Positions 53,089 through 61,768 of a DNA stretch of 64,000 nt are shown here, piece after piece. The notes beneath the pieces are model-generated. The model was not told the DNA's origin. It did no database searches and saw only the letters and a program-made list of their open reading frames with translations. The stretch covers positions 62,001-126,000 of the forward strand of contig NZ_VWPL01000008.1 in assembly GCF_008630065.1 (NCBI RefSeq), written 5' to 3'. A program made the position numbers and the translations under genes. Within the stretch, counting starts at the first letter, position 1; every line of letters begins with the position of its first letter. Origin of the DNA: Blastochloris sulfoviridis (GTDB lineage Bacteria; Pseudomonadota; Alphaproteobacteria; Rhizobiales; Xanthobacteraceae).

Positions 53089-53577
53089 GGTCTTCCGCCC
53101 CACTGCTTACTCAACTGACTCTAAGACGCAGAAGCCCACCTTTGGGTTCATTTTTGCCACAATGAAGTCAAGTCCACGCTTGACCCGCGGGCTGTCCGGC
53201 TGCGCTCCACGAACGCCACGATTTGACCACGTTGCGTTGAAAAGACTGTTAAACTTCGCGTCGTCCCGGGCGCCTCGATTGGCCGAGGCCCGCCGGATGC
53301 CCGGGAGAAGGGTGCCAACCCGCCCGCTGTGCGCCGGCAGGCACGATGCAGGTCAGGCATGTGCGCGGCACAACCGCCATGCCCCATGCCTGCCCAGATT
53401 CGAAATGATACGGTTTCCGGCTGATAAAGCCGGAGAACCATCTTCCGATCGCCGAAAAATCCCTTCCAACTCAAGGATTTTTCGGCGAGACCGTTTCCGG
53501 TATCCCGAAGGGATCAACCGGAAACCGTATGCCGTGTTCACCCTCGGCGCGTCGCCACCCACTCCCCCGAAGGCCCC
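53089..53577. other. Divergent region before the EamA gene with REP-C repeat
   Basis: 489 nt without a supported gene. 53406-53532 is a REP-C unit ('cggtttccggctgataaagccgg' through 'accgtttccggtatcccgaaggga'). The stretch 53110-53260 is less GC-rich and probably holds the L,D-transpeptidase promoter. Confidence 0.55.
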
Positions 53578-54621
53578 GTGAACGCCCCCGCCACTCCTCC
53601 GGTCGTCGTGACCCAGCCGCGGCGGCAGCGCCTCGCCGGCATCGCTCTGATGTGCGCGGCGCTCGCCTGCTTCTGCTGCCTCGATACCTCCGCCAAATGG
53701 CTCAGCCTCCACATGGACACGCTCCAGGTGGTGTGGGCGCGCTACACCGCGGCCTTCCTGCTGACCTTCGTCGTCGTCAATCCCTGGACGGTGCCCGGCC
53801 TCATCCGCACCCGGCGGCCGGCGCTGCAGCTCGGCCGCTCGGCGCTGCTGCTGGCCTCGACGGTGCTCAATTTCATGGCGCTGCGCTATCTGCGCCTCGA
53901 CCAGACCATGTCGATCGTCTTCACCACGCCGTTCTTCGTCGCGGTGCTGGCCGGGCCGATCCTCGGCGAATGGATCGGCTGGCGGCGCTGGCTGGCGATC
54001 CTGGTCGGGTTCTGCGGCGTGCTGGTGATCACCCGGCCCGGCCTCGGCGACGTCCATTGGGCCGCCGGCCTGTCGCTGCTCGGGGCGGTGGCCTACGCCA
54101 TCTACAACATCGCGACCCGCGTGCTGGCGAGCCACGATTCGGCGCTGACCACGCTGTTCTATTCCAATCTGGTCGGCTTCCTGGTCACCTCGGTGCCGCT
54201 GCCCTTCGTGTGGGTGGCGCCCGGCGAGCCGCTGCAGATCGTTGCCATGGTGGCGGTGGGCGCCTTCGGCAGCTTCGGCCACTGGCTGCTCATCAAGGCC
54301 CACCACAAGGCGCCGGCCGGGGTGCTGGCGCCGTTCATCTATACCCAGATCGTCTGGATGGTGATCGCCGGCTATCTCGTGTTCGGCGACCTGCCCGACC
54401 TGTGGACAGTTGCCGGCAGCGCCATCGTCATCGCCTCGGGCCTGTATTTGATCTATCGCGAGCGGGCCCGCCGCACGGCCGCGCCCGATGGAGTCCCGCA
54501 TGACCGACACCCCGCCCCAGATCCTGGTGCCCCGGCCCGTGATGCCGATGATTCTCGACCAGCTCGGCCAGCGCTTCCGGCTTCTCAGGCTGTGGGAGAC
54601 GGGCGGCGAGACGGCGCTTGA
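53578..54621 (+). CDS. EamA/RhaT-family drug/metabolite exporter
   Basis: A 347-residue protein with ten predicted membrane helices in two EamA repeats ('ALMCAALACFCCLDTSAKWLS', 'FMALRYLRLDQTMSIVFTTPFFVAVLAGPILGE', 'HHKAPAGVLAPFIYTQIVWMVIAGYLVFGDLP'). The GTG start at 53578 is directly after a REP. The C-terminal 50 residues after 'LYLIYRERARR' are a low-complexity tail because the frame runs 122 nt into the next gene; a lost stop is possible. Substrate unknown. Confidence 0.87.
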   Translation: MNAPATPPVVVTQPRRQRLAGIALMCAALACFCCLDTSAKWLSLHMDTLQVVWARYTAAFLLTFVVVNPWTVPGLIRTRRPALQLGRSALLLASTVLNFMALRYLRLDQTMSIVFTTPFFVAVLAGPILGEWIGWRRWLAILVGFCGVLVITRPGLGDVHWAAGLSLLGAVAYAIYNIATRVLASHDSALTTLFYSNLVGFLVTSVPLPFVWVAPGEPLQIVAMVAVGAFGSFGHWLLIKAHHKAPAGVLAPFIYTQIVWMVIAGYLVFGDLPDLWTVAGSAIVIASGLYLIYRERARRTAAPDGVPHDRHPAPDPGAPARDADDSRPARPALPASQAVGDGRRDGA

Positions 54622-55477
54622 GGCGGCCGCCCCGCACATCCGCGCCCTTGCCTCCACGGTGGGCGGCGCGCCGGTCGACGCGGCGCTGCTGGACCGCCTG
54701 CCGAAGCTGGAGATCATCGCCAGTTTCGGGGTCGGCTACGACCACATCGACGCCGCGGCTGCCGGCCGGCGCGGCGTGGTGGTGACCAACACCCCCGACG
54801 TACTGACCGAGGAGGTGGCCGACACCGCGCTCGGCCTGCTGATCGGCACGGTGCGCCAACTGCCGCAGGCCGAGCGCTATCTGCGCGCCGGCAAGTGGCG
54901 GGAGGCGAACTTTCCGCTCAGCCCCTCGCTGCGCGACCGAAGCGTCGGCATCTACGGCATGGGGCGCATCGGCCGGGCCATCGCCCGCCGGCTCGACGCC
55001 TTCGGCGTGCCGGTGGCCTATTTCAGCCGCACCGCCCACGCCGACGTGCCCTATCCCTATCATCCCGACCTCGTTGCGCTCGCCCGCAACGTCGACACGC
55101 TGATCGCCATCGCCCCGGGCACGCCGGAGACCCGCGCCGCCATCAATGCCGAGGTGCTGGCCGCGCTGGGGCCGCGCGGCATCCTGATCAATGTCGCGCG
55201 CGGCTCGGTGGTCGACGAGCCGGCGCTGATCGAGGCGCTGAAGACCGGCACCATCCTGTCCGCCGGCCTCGACGTGTTCGCCGACGAGCCGAACGTGCCG
55301 GCCGAGCTGATCGCCATGGAGCACGTGGTGCTGCTGCCGCATGTCGGCTCGGCCGCGCTCTACACCCGCCAGGCTATGGCGCAACTCACGATCGACAATC
55401 TGGTGAGCTGGTTCGAGGGGCGCGGCCCGTTAACCCCGGTACCGGAAACGCCGTGGCGGAATTCGCCCAACGCATGA
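54500..55477 (+). CDS. 2-hydroxyacid dehydrogenase (NAD(P)-dependent)
   Basis: A 325-residue D-isomer-specific dehydrogenase. Substrate domain with 'LEIIASFGVGYDHIDAAAA'; Rossmann motif 'GIYGMGRIGRAIARRLDAFG'; catalytic Arg in 'ARGSVVDEPAL', Glu in 'DEPNVPAEL' and His in 'LLPHVGSA'. The order fits glyoxylate/hydroxypyruvate reductase-type enzymes, but the substrate cannot be fixed. ATG 54500 has a GGAG ribosome site 6 nt upstream; the ATG at 54488 is an alternative. It starts within the last 122 nt of the EamA gene. Confidence 0.9.
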   Translation: MTDTPPQILVPRPVMPMILDQLGQRFRLLRLWETGGETALEAAAPHIRALASTVGGAPVDAALLDRLPKLEIIASFGVGYDHIDAAAAGRRGVVVTNTPDVLTEEVADTALGLLIGTVRQLPQAERYLRAGKWREANFPLSPSLRDRSVGIYGMGRIGRAIARRLDAFGVPVAYFSRTAHADVPYPYHPDLVALARNVDTLIAIAPGTPETRAAINAEVLAALGPRGILINVARGSVVDEPALIEALKTGTILSAGLDVFADEPNVPAELIAMEHVVLLPHVGSAALYTRQAMAQLTIDNLVSWFEGRGPLTPVPETPWRNSPNA

Positions 55478-55546
55478 TATTTTGTTACTCAAATCGGGGT
55501 TCATCGTTCGAATCCGCCGGGGTTCGGACCTGCTGGGAATAGGGGC

Positions 55547-56266
55547 ATGCGCGCATTTCTGCTTTGTCTGGCCTTATCCTTGGCCAGCCCCGCCATGGCC
55601 GAGACCGCCAAGCCGCAGAAGGCGCCCGAGGCGGTGCCGGCCGCCACAGTGCCCGACGAGGTTCGCGACCTGGCCGGGGCATTCGAGATCACCGACGCCG
55701 AATCGACCCGCCGCTGCGCGATGACGCTGGATGCGCGCGTGCAGAGCGGCGGCTTTGCGCTGGCGTTCGACAAGCCGGCCTGCGCCGCCGCGCTGCCCTT
55801 CCTGTCGACGGTGAACGCCTGGGCGCTGGGCCCGGCCGGCGCCATCCGCCTCATCGACGGCACCGGCCGCACGGTGGCCGAGTTCGGCGAGACCGAGGAC
55901 GGCCTCTACGAGATGGCCCGCTCCGGCGAGGGCATCTTCTTCCTGTCGCGCGCCGGCGGCTCGGAGCCGCCGGGCCCGGTGCCGGCCGATCTCGCCGGCA
56001 CCTGGAGCTTCGCCCGCCAGCCGGACCGGCCGATCTGCAAGGTGACGCTGACCGAGAAGCCGGCCACCGAAGACACTTTCAAGCTGTCGCTCGCCGCCGG
56101 CTGCGACCAGACCATCACGTCGTTCGCCCCGGTGTCGTGGCGGATCGAGCGCACCGACATGGTGATCCTCTCCAGCAGCGGCGACCAGCTCCGCTTCGAG
56201 CAGACCGAGGACAATGTCTGGCGCAAGGTGCCCGAGGGCAACCGGCCGCTGCTGCTGATCCGCTGA
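55547..56266 (+). CDS. Exported AprI/Inh-type metalloprotease inhibitor domain protein
   Basis: A 239-residue protein with a signal peptide (FLLCLALSLASPAMA) and two tandem Inh-like domains: 'AGAFEITDAESTRRCAMTLDARVQSG ... ACAAALPFLSTVNAWALGPAGAIRLIDGTGRTVAEFG' and 'AGTWSFARQPDRPICKVTLTEKPATE ... AAGCDQTITSFAPVSWRIERTDMVILSSSGDQ'. Each has the paired Cys of the family. Single-domain members inhibit serralysins (or are Brucella Omp19-like); two domains in tandem are less usual. No serralysin gene is in the window. Confidence 0.83.
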   Translation: MRAFLLCLALSLASPAMAETAKPQKAPEAVPAATVPDEVRDLAGAFEITDAESTRRCAMTLDARVQSGGFALAFDKPACAAALPFLSTVNAWALGPAGAIRLIDGTGRTVAEFGETEDGLYEMARSGEGIFFLSRAGGSEPPGPVPADLAGTWSFARQPDRPICKVTLTEKPATEDTFKLSLAAGCDQTITSFAPVSWRIERTDMVILSSSGDQLRFEQTEDNVWRKVPEGNRPLLLIR

Positions 56267-56285
56267 GCGGAAATCCGGCCTGCCG

Positions 56286-57239
56286 TCAGCGCGAGGCCAT
56301 CCGCTGTTCGCCGGCGGCCGGCGCCTCGCGCGACGCCTCCTCCGGGAACGGGGCCTGCGCGCCGCCCGCGGCGGCCTCCTCCGGCCGCTCATAGAGCCGC
56401 TTCAGCCGCGAGGTGCTGCGCAGCACGTAGCCGTGCTCGGCCAGGAGCGCGTCGAGGTCGGAGTGCCAAAGGTCCAGCCGGTTGGCGAGGATCAAGAGCG
56501 CCGGCCAGCGCGCCGGCGGCGCGCTGCGGAAGAACGGCAGCAGCACGAGGTCTTCGGCCCCCTCGACATCGATCTTCATGGCGTCGATGCGATCGATGCC
56601 CTCGCTGTCCAGGATCCGGTTCAGGGGCGCTGCCGGAACCGTGACGCTGGCGCCCTCGCCGGCATCGAAGCCGAGCACCTTGACGCTCGATTCGCCCTTG
56701 TTGCGCGCCGCCAGGAACAGCGTCAGCGGCCCCTCGCGATCAGCCACCGCGATCGACAGAGCCTTGACGCCGCAGCCGGGATTCGCACCGATATTGAAGC
56801 ACAGCCGGTCGAACACGACCGGTTGCGGCTCGATCGCCAGAAGCCGGCCGCGCCCCTTCGTGCGCGCCGCCACGAACAGGCTGTAGCCGCCGATATTGGC
56901 GCCGATATCGACGAAGGTGACCTCAAGGCCGCTCTCGATCCGCCGGTCGACGAACGCCCCCAGCGCCGCCCGCTCGGCCGGGTCGAAATATTGCGGCGTG
57001 AACAGGATGCGCTTTTCGCAGACATTGTTGAACGGGTAGAGCCGGAAGCGGGCGCCCATCGATTCGACGTCGAGCGGCCGGCCGGCCAGCCGCGTGGTCA
57101 CCAGCCGACGCAGCGTGAACGCGAGGCGCCGATACAGCCAGCGGTCGGGAATGCGGCGGGTCAGGCGGATGATGCGCGAGGCGAAAGCGCCGGGCTCGCA
57201 GGTGCCGTAGGGGCTGGAGTCGTTGTCGCGTTCCGGCAA
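56286..57239 (-). CDS. FkbM-family methyltransferase
   Basis: A 317-residue SAM-dependent methyltransferase of the FkbM type: 'FVDIGANIGGYSLFVAAR' (glycine-rich motif I), 'LLAIEPQPVVFDRLCFNIG', 'KIDVEGAEDLVLLPFF' and 'ALLILANRLDLWHSD'. Such enzymes O-methylate sugars or polyketides; the acceptor is unknown. The C-terminal 40 residues are Ala/Glu-rich. Divergent from map. Confidence 0.85.
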   Translation of the reverse strand: MPERDNDSSPYGTCEPGAFASRIIRLTRRIPDRWLYRRLAFTLRRLVTTRLAGRPLDVESMGARFRLYPFNNVCEKRILFTPQYFDPAERAALGAFVDRRIESGLEVTFVDIGANIGGYSLFVAARTKGRGRLLAIEPQPVVFDRLCFNIGANPGCGVKALSIAVADREGPLTLFLAARNKGESSVKVLGFDAGEGASVTVPAAPLNRILDSEGIDRIDAMKIDVEGAEDLVLLPFFRSAPPARWPALLILANRLDLWHSDLDALLAEHGYVLRSTSRLKRLYERPEEAAAGGAQAPFPEEASREAPAAGEQRMASR

Positions 57240-57396
57240 TCCCGAACTCCAGTGCGGTTGGCCTCCGGCAGGACAGCGCGGCCGCGGCCGCCTGAAACCT
57301 GCGACGCATCCTTGCGCGAGCCTGCCGATCGCCTACATTGCCCGAACCGGCGAGGCAAGAGGCAGCCGCAGCCACTTGGTTCCGAGTGAAAACGAA

Positions 57397-58221
57397 ATGA
57401 CCTATGTCGATGCCACCGTCGCGCCGCTGCGCAAGAACGGCCAGATCAAGCTCCACGGGCAAGCCGACTTCAACGGCATGCGCAAGGCCGGCCGCCTCGT
57501 GGCCGAGGCGCTGGACCTGATCACCCCGATGATCCAGCCGGGCGTCGTCACCGACGCCATCGACCGGACGGTGTTCGAGTTCGCCATGGACCACGGCGCC
57601 CTGCCGGCGACGCTGATGTACCGCGGCTACCGCAAGTCGACCTGCACGTCGATCAATCACGTGGTCTGCCACGGCATCCCCAACGACAAGCCGCTGCGCG
57701 AGGGCGACATCGTCAATGTCGACGTCACCCTGATCCTCGACGGCTGGCACGGCGATTCGAGCCGCATGTACCCGGTGGGCGAGATTCCCCGCCGCGCCGA
57801 AAAGCTGATCGAGACCACCTACGAGGCGATGATGCGCGGCATTGCCGTGATCAAGCCGGGGGCGACGGTCGGCGACATCGGCGCCGCCATCCAGGATTTC
57901 GTCGAGCCGCGCCACATGAGCGTGGTGCGCGATTTCTGCGGCCACGGCCTAGGGCGCCTGTTTCACGACGAGCCGAACATCGTCCATGTCGGCCGCCCGG
58001 GCGAGGGCGCGGTGCTGAAGCCCGGCATGTTCTTCACCGTCGAGCCGATGATCAATCTCGGCCGGGCGCACGTGAAGGTGCTGTCCGACGGCTGGACCGC
58101 GGTGACCCGCGACCGATCGCTGTCGGCGCAGTTCGAGCACGCGGTCGGCGTCACCGAGACCGGCGTCGAGATCTTCACATTGTCGCCGAAAGGGCTGGAC
58201 AAGCCACCCTACACCGTCTGA
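57397..58221 (+). CDS. map: Methionine aminopeptidase type I
   Basis: A 274-residue enzyme removing N-terminal methionine from new proteins. Metal ligands are visible: Asp pair in '[21 protein letters not shown]', His in '[19 protein letters not shown]', Glu in '[11 protein letters not shown]' and Glu in '[14 protein letters not shown]'. The length fits type I without extra domains. The start at 57397 (MTYVDATV) is preceded by 'gaaaacga'. radC follows 8 nt after the stop, a pairing conserved in alphaproteobacteria. Confidence 0.96.
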   Translation: MTYVDATVAPLRKNGQIKLHGQADFNGMRKAGRLVAEALDLITPMIQPGVVTDAIDRTVFEFAMDHGALPATLMYRGYRKSTCTSINHVVCHGIPNDKPLREGDIVNVDVTLILDGWHGDSSRMYPVGEIPRRAEKLIETTYEAMMRGIAVIKPGATVGDIGAAIQDFVEPRHMSVVRDFCGHGLGRLFHDEPNIVHVGRPGEGAVLKPGMFFTVEPMINLGRAHVKVLSDGWTAVTRDRSLSAQFEHAVGVTETGVEIFTLSPKGLDKPPYTV

Positions 58222-58229
58222 GGCCAGCC

Positions 58230-58937
58230 GTGGCCCGGGCCCCGAAATCGCCGCCGGGGATGTCGGAGCCGCATTTCGCCGGCCACCGCGCACGCCTGCG
58301 CGCCCGCTTCCTGGAGGCCGGGCCCGACGCCCTGCCCGACTATGAGCTTCTGGAGCTGGTGCTGTTCCGCGCGCTGCCGCGGCAGGACACCAAGCCGCTG
58401 GCCAAGGCCCTGCTCAGCCGCTTCGGCTCGTTTGCCGAGGTGCTGTCCGCCCCCCCGGCGCGGCTGGTGGAGGTCGAAGGCGTCGGCGAGGCGGTGGCGG
58501 CGGAGCTGAAGATCATCCAGGCGGCGGCCCAGCGCCTCGCCAGGGGCGCCGTCAAGGATCGCCCGGTTCTGGGCTCCTGGTCGCAGGTTTTGGATTTCTG
58601 CCGCGCGGCGATGGCCTTCGCCGAGCGCGAGGAGTTTCGCATCCTGTTCCTCGACAAGCGCAACCAGCTTATCGCCGACGAGGTGCTGTCGCGCGGAACC
58701 ATCGACCACACCCCGGTCTATCCCCGCGAGGTGGTCAAGCGCGCCCTGGAACTGTCGGCCAGCGCCTTGATCCTGGTGCACAACCACCCTTCGGGCGACC
58801 CCACCCCCTCCACCGCCGACATCCAGATGACCTGCAAGATCATCGAGGCCGCGGCGCCGCTCGGCATCACGCTGCACGACCACCTGATCATCGGCAAGAA
58901 CGGCCACGCCTCGTTCAGGGGCCTGGGGCTGATGTGA
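58230..58937 (+). CDS. radC: RadC/JAMM-family protein
   Basis: A 235-residue protein: N-terminal helix-hairpin-helix ('[19 protein letters not shown]') and C-terminal JAMM metalloprotease-like domain with '[17 protein letters not shown]' and 'HDHLIIG'. The zinc ligands (Glu, His, His, Asp) look intact. The historical name is DNA repair protein RadC, but a repair role is doubtful. GTG start at 58230, 8 nt after map. Confidence 0.93.
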   Translation: MARAPKSPPGMSEPHFAGHRARLRARFLEAGPDALPDYELLELVLFRALPRQDTKPLAKALLSRFGSFAEVLSAPPARLVEVEGVGEAVAAELKIIQAAAQRLARGAVKDRPVLGSWSQVLDFCRAAMAFAEREEFRILFLDKRNQLIADEVLSRGTIDHTPVYPREVVKRALELSASALILVHNHPSGDPTPSTADIQMTCKIIEAAAPLGITLHDHLIIGKNGHASFRGLGLM

Positions 58938-58953
58938 GACGGTTTTCGGTCGG

Positions 58954-59820
58954 TCAGCTCTGCCCGGCGGCGTCCGCCCTTTCCCGCTCCAGCAGGTCGC
59001 GGAACCGCGCCTGCACGTCGCCGTAGGCGACCGCACCGTTGAGGGCGGTGAAGGTGCCGTGGATCATGATCTCCTCGGCCGCGCGCATCAGCGCACCGAT
59101 GCACACCCGCACCAAAGCCGAGCCCAGCGAGATGCGCTTGACGCCGAGCGCGGCGAGGTCCGCCGCCGACAGCCCGGCCTTGCCCGGCACCAGCACATTG
59201 ACCGGCTTGGGCGCCACCGCCCGCACGATCGCCTTGATCAGTTCGGGATCGCTGACCCCCGGCGCATAGAGACAGTCCGCCCCGGCCTCGGCATAGGCGA
59301 CGAGCCGCTTCAGCGTGTCGTCGAAATCGGGCCGGCCGTGCAGGAAGTTCTCGGCCCGCGCCACCAGCACGAAATCGTGCGGCAGGCTGCGGGCCGCAGC
59401 AGCCGCCGTGCGGATGCGAGCGACCGCGGCGTCGAACGCATAGATCGGCGCCTCGGAATTGCCGGTGGCATCCTCGATCGAGCCGCCGACCAGCCCAGCT
59501 GCGGACGCACCGATGATGGTGGTCTCGATATCGAGATCGCGCTCGCCGAAGCCGTTCTCCAGATCGCCCGACACCGGCAGCGCGGTCGCCCCGGCGATGT
59601 CGGCGGCATTGATCAGCAATTCCTCGCGACGCAGCAGGCCCATCCCGTCCGGTCGCCCGAGGCTGTAGGCGAAGCCGGCGCTAGTGGTGGCCAGCGCCGG
59701 GAACCCGTAGGATGTCAGCAGCTTGGCGGTGCCGGCGTCCCACGGATTGGGAATCACGAAGGCGCCCGGCGCCGCGTGCAGGGCCCGGAACCGCGCGGCC
59801 TTCTCCGCCTGCTCGCTCAT
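58954..59820 (-). CDS. Isocitrate lyase/PEP mutase-superfamily protein
   Basis: A 288-residue barrel enzyme: 'ARFRALHAAPGAFVIPNPWDAGTAKLL', 'ALATTSAGFAYSLGRPDG', 'PVSGDLENGFG' (metal site) and 'LVGGSIEDATG', 'DFVLVARAENFLHG'. This pattern is that of the small PEP mutase-like group of unassigned function; the KKCGH motif of true isocitrate lyase is absent. Its start overlaps the GNAT gene stop by 4 nt (ATGA). Confidence 0.87.
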   Translation of the reverse strand: MSEQAEKAARFRALHAAPGAFVIPNPWDAGTAKLLTSYGFPALATTSAGFAYSLGRPDGMGLLRREELLINAADIAGATALPVSGDLENGFGERDLDIETTIIGASAAGLVGGSIEDATGNSEAPIYAFDAAVARIRTAAAAARSLPHDFVLVARAENFLHGRPDFDDTLKRLVAYAEAGADCLYAPGVSDPELIKAIVRAVAPKPVNVLVPGKAGLSAADLAALGVKRISLGSALVRVCIGALMRAAEEIMIHGTFTALNGAVAYGDVQARFRDLLERERADAAGQS

Positions 59821-60497
59821 CGGAACTCCTCAAGTCGCCGGCGCTGCCGGCCGTCGGGCGAGAAATTGGACGCATCGAGCCACGTCTCGAACACGCGCCG
59901 GTGCGCCGGCCAATCGTTGTCGAGCATCGCGAACCACGCAGTATCGCGGTTTTCGCCCTTCAGCACCATGTGCTGGCGGAACAGCCCTTCGTAGGAAAAG
60001 CCGAACCGCAGGGCCGCCCGCTTGGAGGGGAGATTGCGGTCGTTGCACTTCCATTCCAGGCGCCGGTAGCCGAGATCGTCGAACACGTGGCCGGCGACCA
60101 GCGCGATCGCCTCGGTCGCCCCGGCGGTGCGCTGGAGCCGCGGTCCGAACAGGATCGAGCCGACCTCGATCACCCCGTTCTTGGCATCGATGCGCATCAA
60201 TGCGAGCCGGCCCACCGCCTCGCCGCTGGCCTGGTCGACCACCGCATAGAAGAACGGATCGAGGCTTTCCGCCGCCTGCGCCACCCAGGCCTCGACCTTG
60301 GCCACATCGACCGGCGGCGGCTCGAACAGGAAGTCGTAGAGCGCGGCCGGCGCCGCCGTGGTCCGGCCAAGATCGGCGCCGTGGCGAGCGGGATCGAGCC
60401 GCTCCAGCCGGACGAAACGCCCCGCGAGCGGCCGGCCGTCCGGCGTGGGACGCGGCGTCCAGTGCGACAGGTCTCGCGTCCCGGTGCCTTCCGCCAT
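59817..60497 (-). CDS. GNAT-family N-acetyltransferase (RimJ/RimL-like)
   Basis: A 226-residue acetyltransferase: 'RFVRLERLDPARHGADLG', 'FYAVVDQASGEAVGRLALMRIDAKNGVIEVGSILFGPRLQRTAGATEAIALVAGHVFDDLGYRRLEWKC' with the acetyl-CoA-binding loop, and 'FGFSYEGLFRQHMVLKGENRDTAWFAML'. The substrate cannot be told. GTG/ATG choices: ATG 60497 has a GGGGGA ribosome site. Co-transcribed with the PEP-mutase-like gene (4-nt overlap). Confidence 0.88.
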   Translation of the reverse strand: MAEGTGTRDLSHWTPRPTPDGRPLAGRFVRLERLDPARHGADLGRTTAAPAALYDFLFEPPPVDVAKVEAWVAQAAESLDPFFYAVVDQASGEAVGRLALMRIDAKNGVIEVGSILFGPRLQRTAGATEAIALVAGHVFDDLGYRRLEWKCNDRNLPSKRAALRFGFSYEGLFRQHMVLKGENRDTAWFAMLDNDWPAHRRVFETWLDASNFSPDGRQRRRLEEFR

Positions 60498-60641
60498 CGA
60501 TTCCCCCTGCAGCGGCCCAAACGAGGCTTGATAGCGAAGCCATCCAGCCAAGGCGAGGCCATCGCCGAGGCCATCCGGCCCCGGCGTGGACACCCGCGCC
60601 CCGACGGGCCATTGTGCGCCGCTCCAGACAGGAGGTTGCCC

Positions 60642-61643
60642 ATGTCCCGCGTCGTCGCCATCGGCGAGGTGTCGATCGAACTCTTCCGCGGCGATGACGG
60701 GCGCTACGCCCTGTCGTTCGGCGGCGACGTGTTCCGCACCGCCGTGCGCTTCGGCCGCCTCGGCGTGCCCACCGCCTTCGCCACCGCGCTCGGCGACGAT
60801 CCCTATTCACGCACGATCATCGCGGCGATGGAGGCGGAGGGGATGGCGACCGACCTGATCGTGCGGATCGCCGGCACCAAGCCCAACCTCACCCTCATCG
60901 ACACGGCGACGAGCGGCGAGCGCCTTGTCCATGGCTGGCGCGATGGGGCGCCGGCGCACCATCTCTTCTCGGTTCATGGGTGGGGTGCCGTGGCCGAGGC
61001 GATGACGCTGGCGCGCCTCGTCTATATCTCGGGCATCACCTTGTCGCTCTACGACAATGTCGGCCTTGGCCGGTTGCTCGCGACCCTTGAGGTGGCGCGC
61101 GAGCGCGGCGCCAGGATCGCCTTCGCCGGCCGGTTCCAGCCGCAGGGCTGGGGCGGCGATGCGGCGCGCGCCCGCGCCGTGCTAGCCGAGGCGCTGTGCC
61201 GCACCGACATCGCGCTGGTGAACTTCGCCGACGAGGCGCTGCTCTATGGCGACGTCTCGCCGGCCGCCACGCTCGACCGGCTGGCGGCCGCCGGCATCGC
61301 CGAGGTCGCGGTCAAGACCGGCGCCGAGGGCGTGCTGGTGATGAGCGGCGGCGAGGCAAGCCGTGTCGCGACCGAGCAGCCGACCACAACCGGGCAGACC
61401 ACGACCGATCAGGCCGACCCGCAGGAAGGCGCGGCGGTGATCCCGGTTGCCGCATGGGAAGAGTTTGACGCCGGCTATCTCGCGGCCCGCCTGAACAACC
61501 AGCCGCCGGAGGCAGCCGCACGTGCCGGACTTCGACTTGCGGAGGACGCAATTCGTCCACGCGGCCCAGACAAGGCCGCCAACGGACCACGGAACGGCCC
61601 AGCTAAAGACCCAATCGGCGGGCAAGTCCCACCCTGTCACTGA
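60642..61643 (+). CDS. PfkB-family carbohydrate-kinase-like protein with degenerate active site
   Basis: A 333-residue protein of the ribokinase/PfkB fold, closest in layout to 2-keto-3-deoxygluconate kinase: 'IGEVSIELFRGDDGRYALSFGGDVFRTAVRFGRLG', 'GDDPYSRTIIAAMEAEGM', 'IAFAGRFQPQGW', 'DIALVNFADEALLYGD' and 'GIAEVAVKTGAEGVLVM'. Where functional kinases have DTTGAGDSF-N-AGYL, this one reads PVAAWEEFDAGYLAARL (residues 268-284), so the Gly-Ala-Gly-Asp anion hole and catalytic Asp are missing. The C-terminal 35 residues are low complexity. A perfect AGGAGGT ribosome site precedes ATG 60642, so it is translated. Confidence 0.82.
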   Translation: MSRVVAIGEVSIELFRGDDGRYALSFGGDVFRTAVRFGRLGVPTAFATALGDDPYSRTIIAAMEAEGMATDLIVRIAGTKPNLTLIDTATSGERLVHGWRDGAPAHHLFSVHGWGAVAEAMTLARLVYISGITLSLYDNVGLGRLLATLEVARERGARIAFAGRFQPQGWGGDAARARAVLAEALCRTDIALVNFADEALLYGDVSPAATLDRLAAAGIAEVAVKTGAEGVLVMSGGEASRVATEQPTTTGQTTTDQADPQEGAAVIPVAAWEEFDAGYLAARLNNQPPEAAARAGLRLAEDAIRPRGPDKAANGPRNGPAKDPIGGQVPPCH

Positions 61644-61768
61644 TGGACACGGGCGTCATCTCTCCCCGGCTACCGCCAGACGGCTTTGCCCCGCCAGAGC
61701 CGTTAACCACTCGGTAACCTTGACGGAGGACAAACGACCCCGTGCACCGTCCAGGTCCGGGGGGCTGT

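Noticed and set aside
55495-55520. 'gttcgaatcc' considered as a tRNA 3' end
   Set aside because: No matching acceptor or anticodon stems upstream; it lies in a 70-nt gap before a signal peptide gene.
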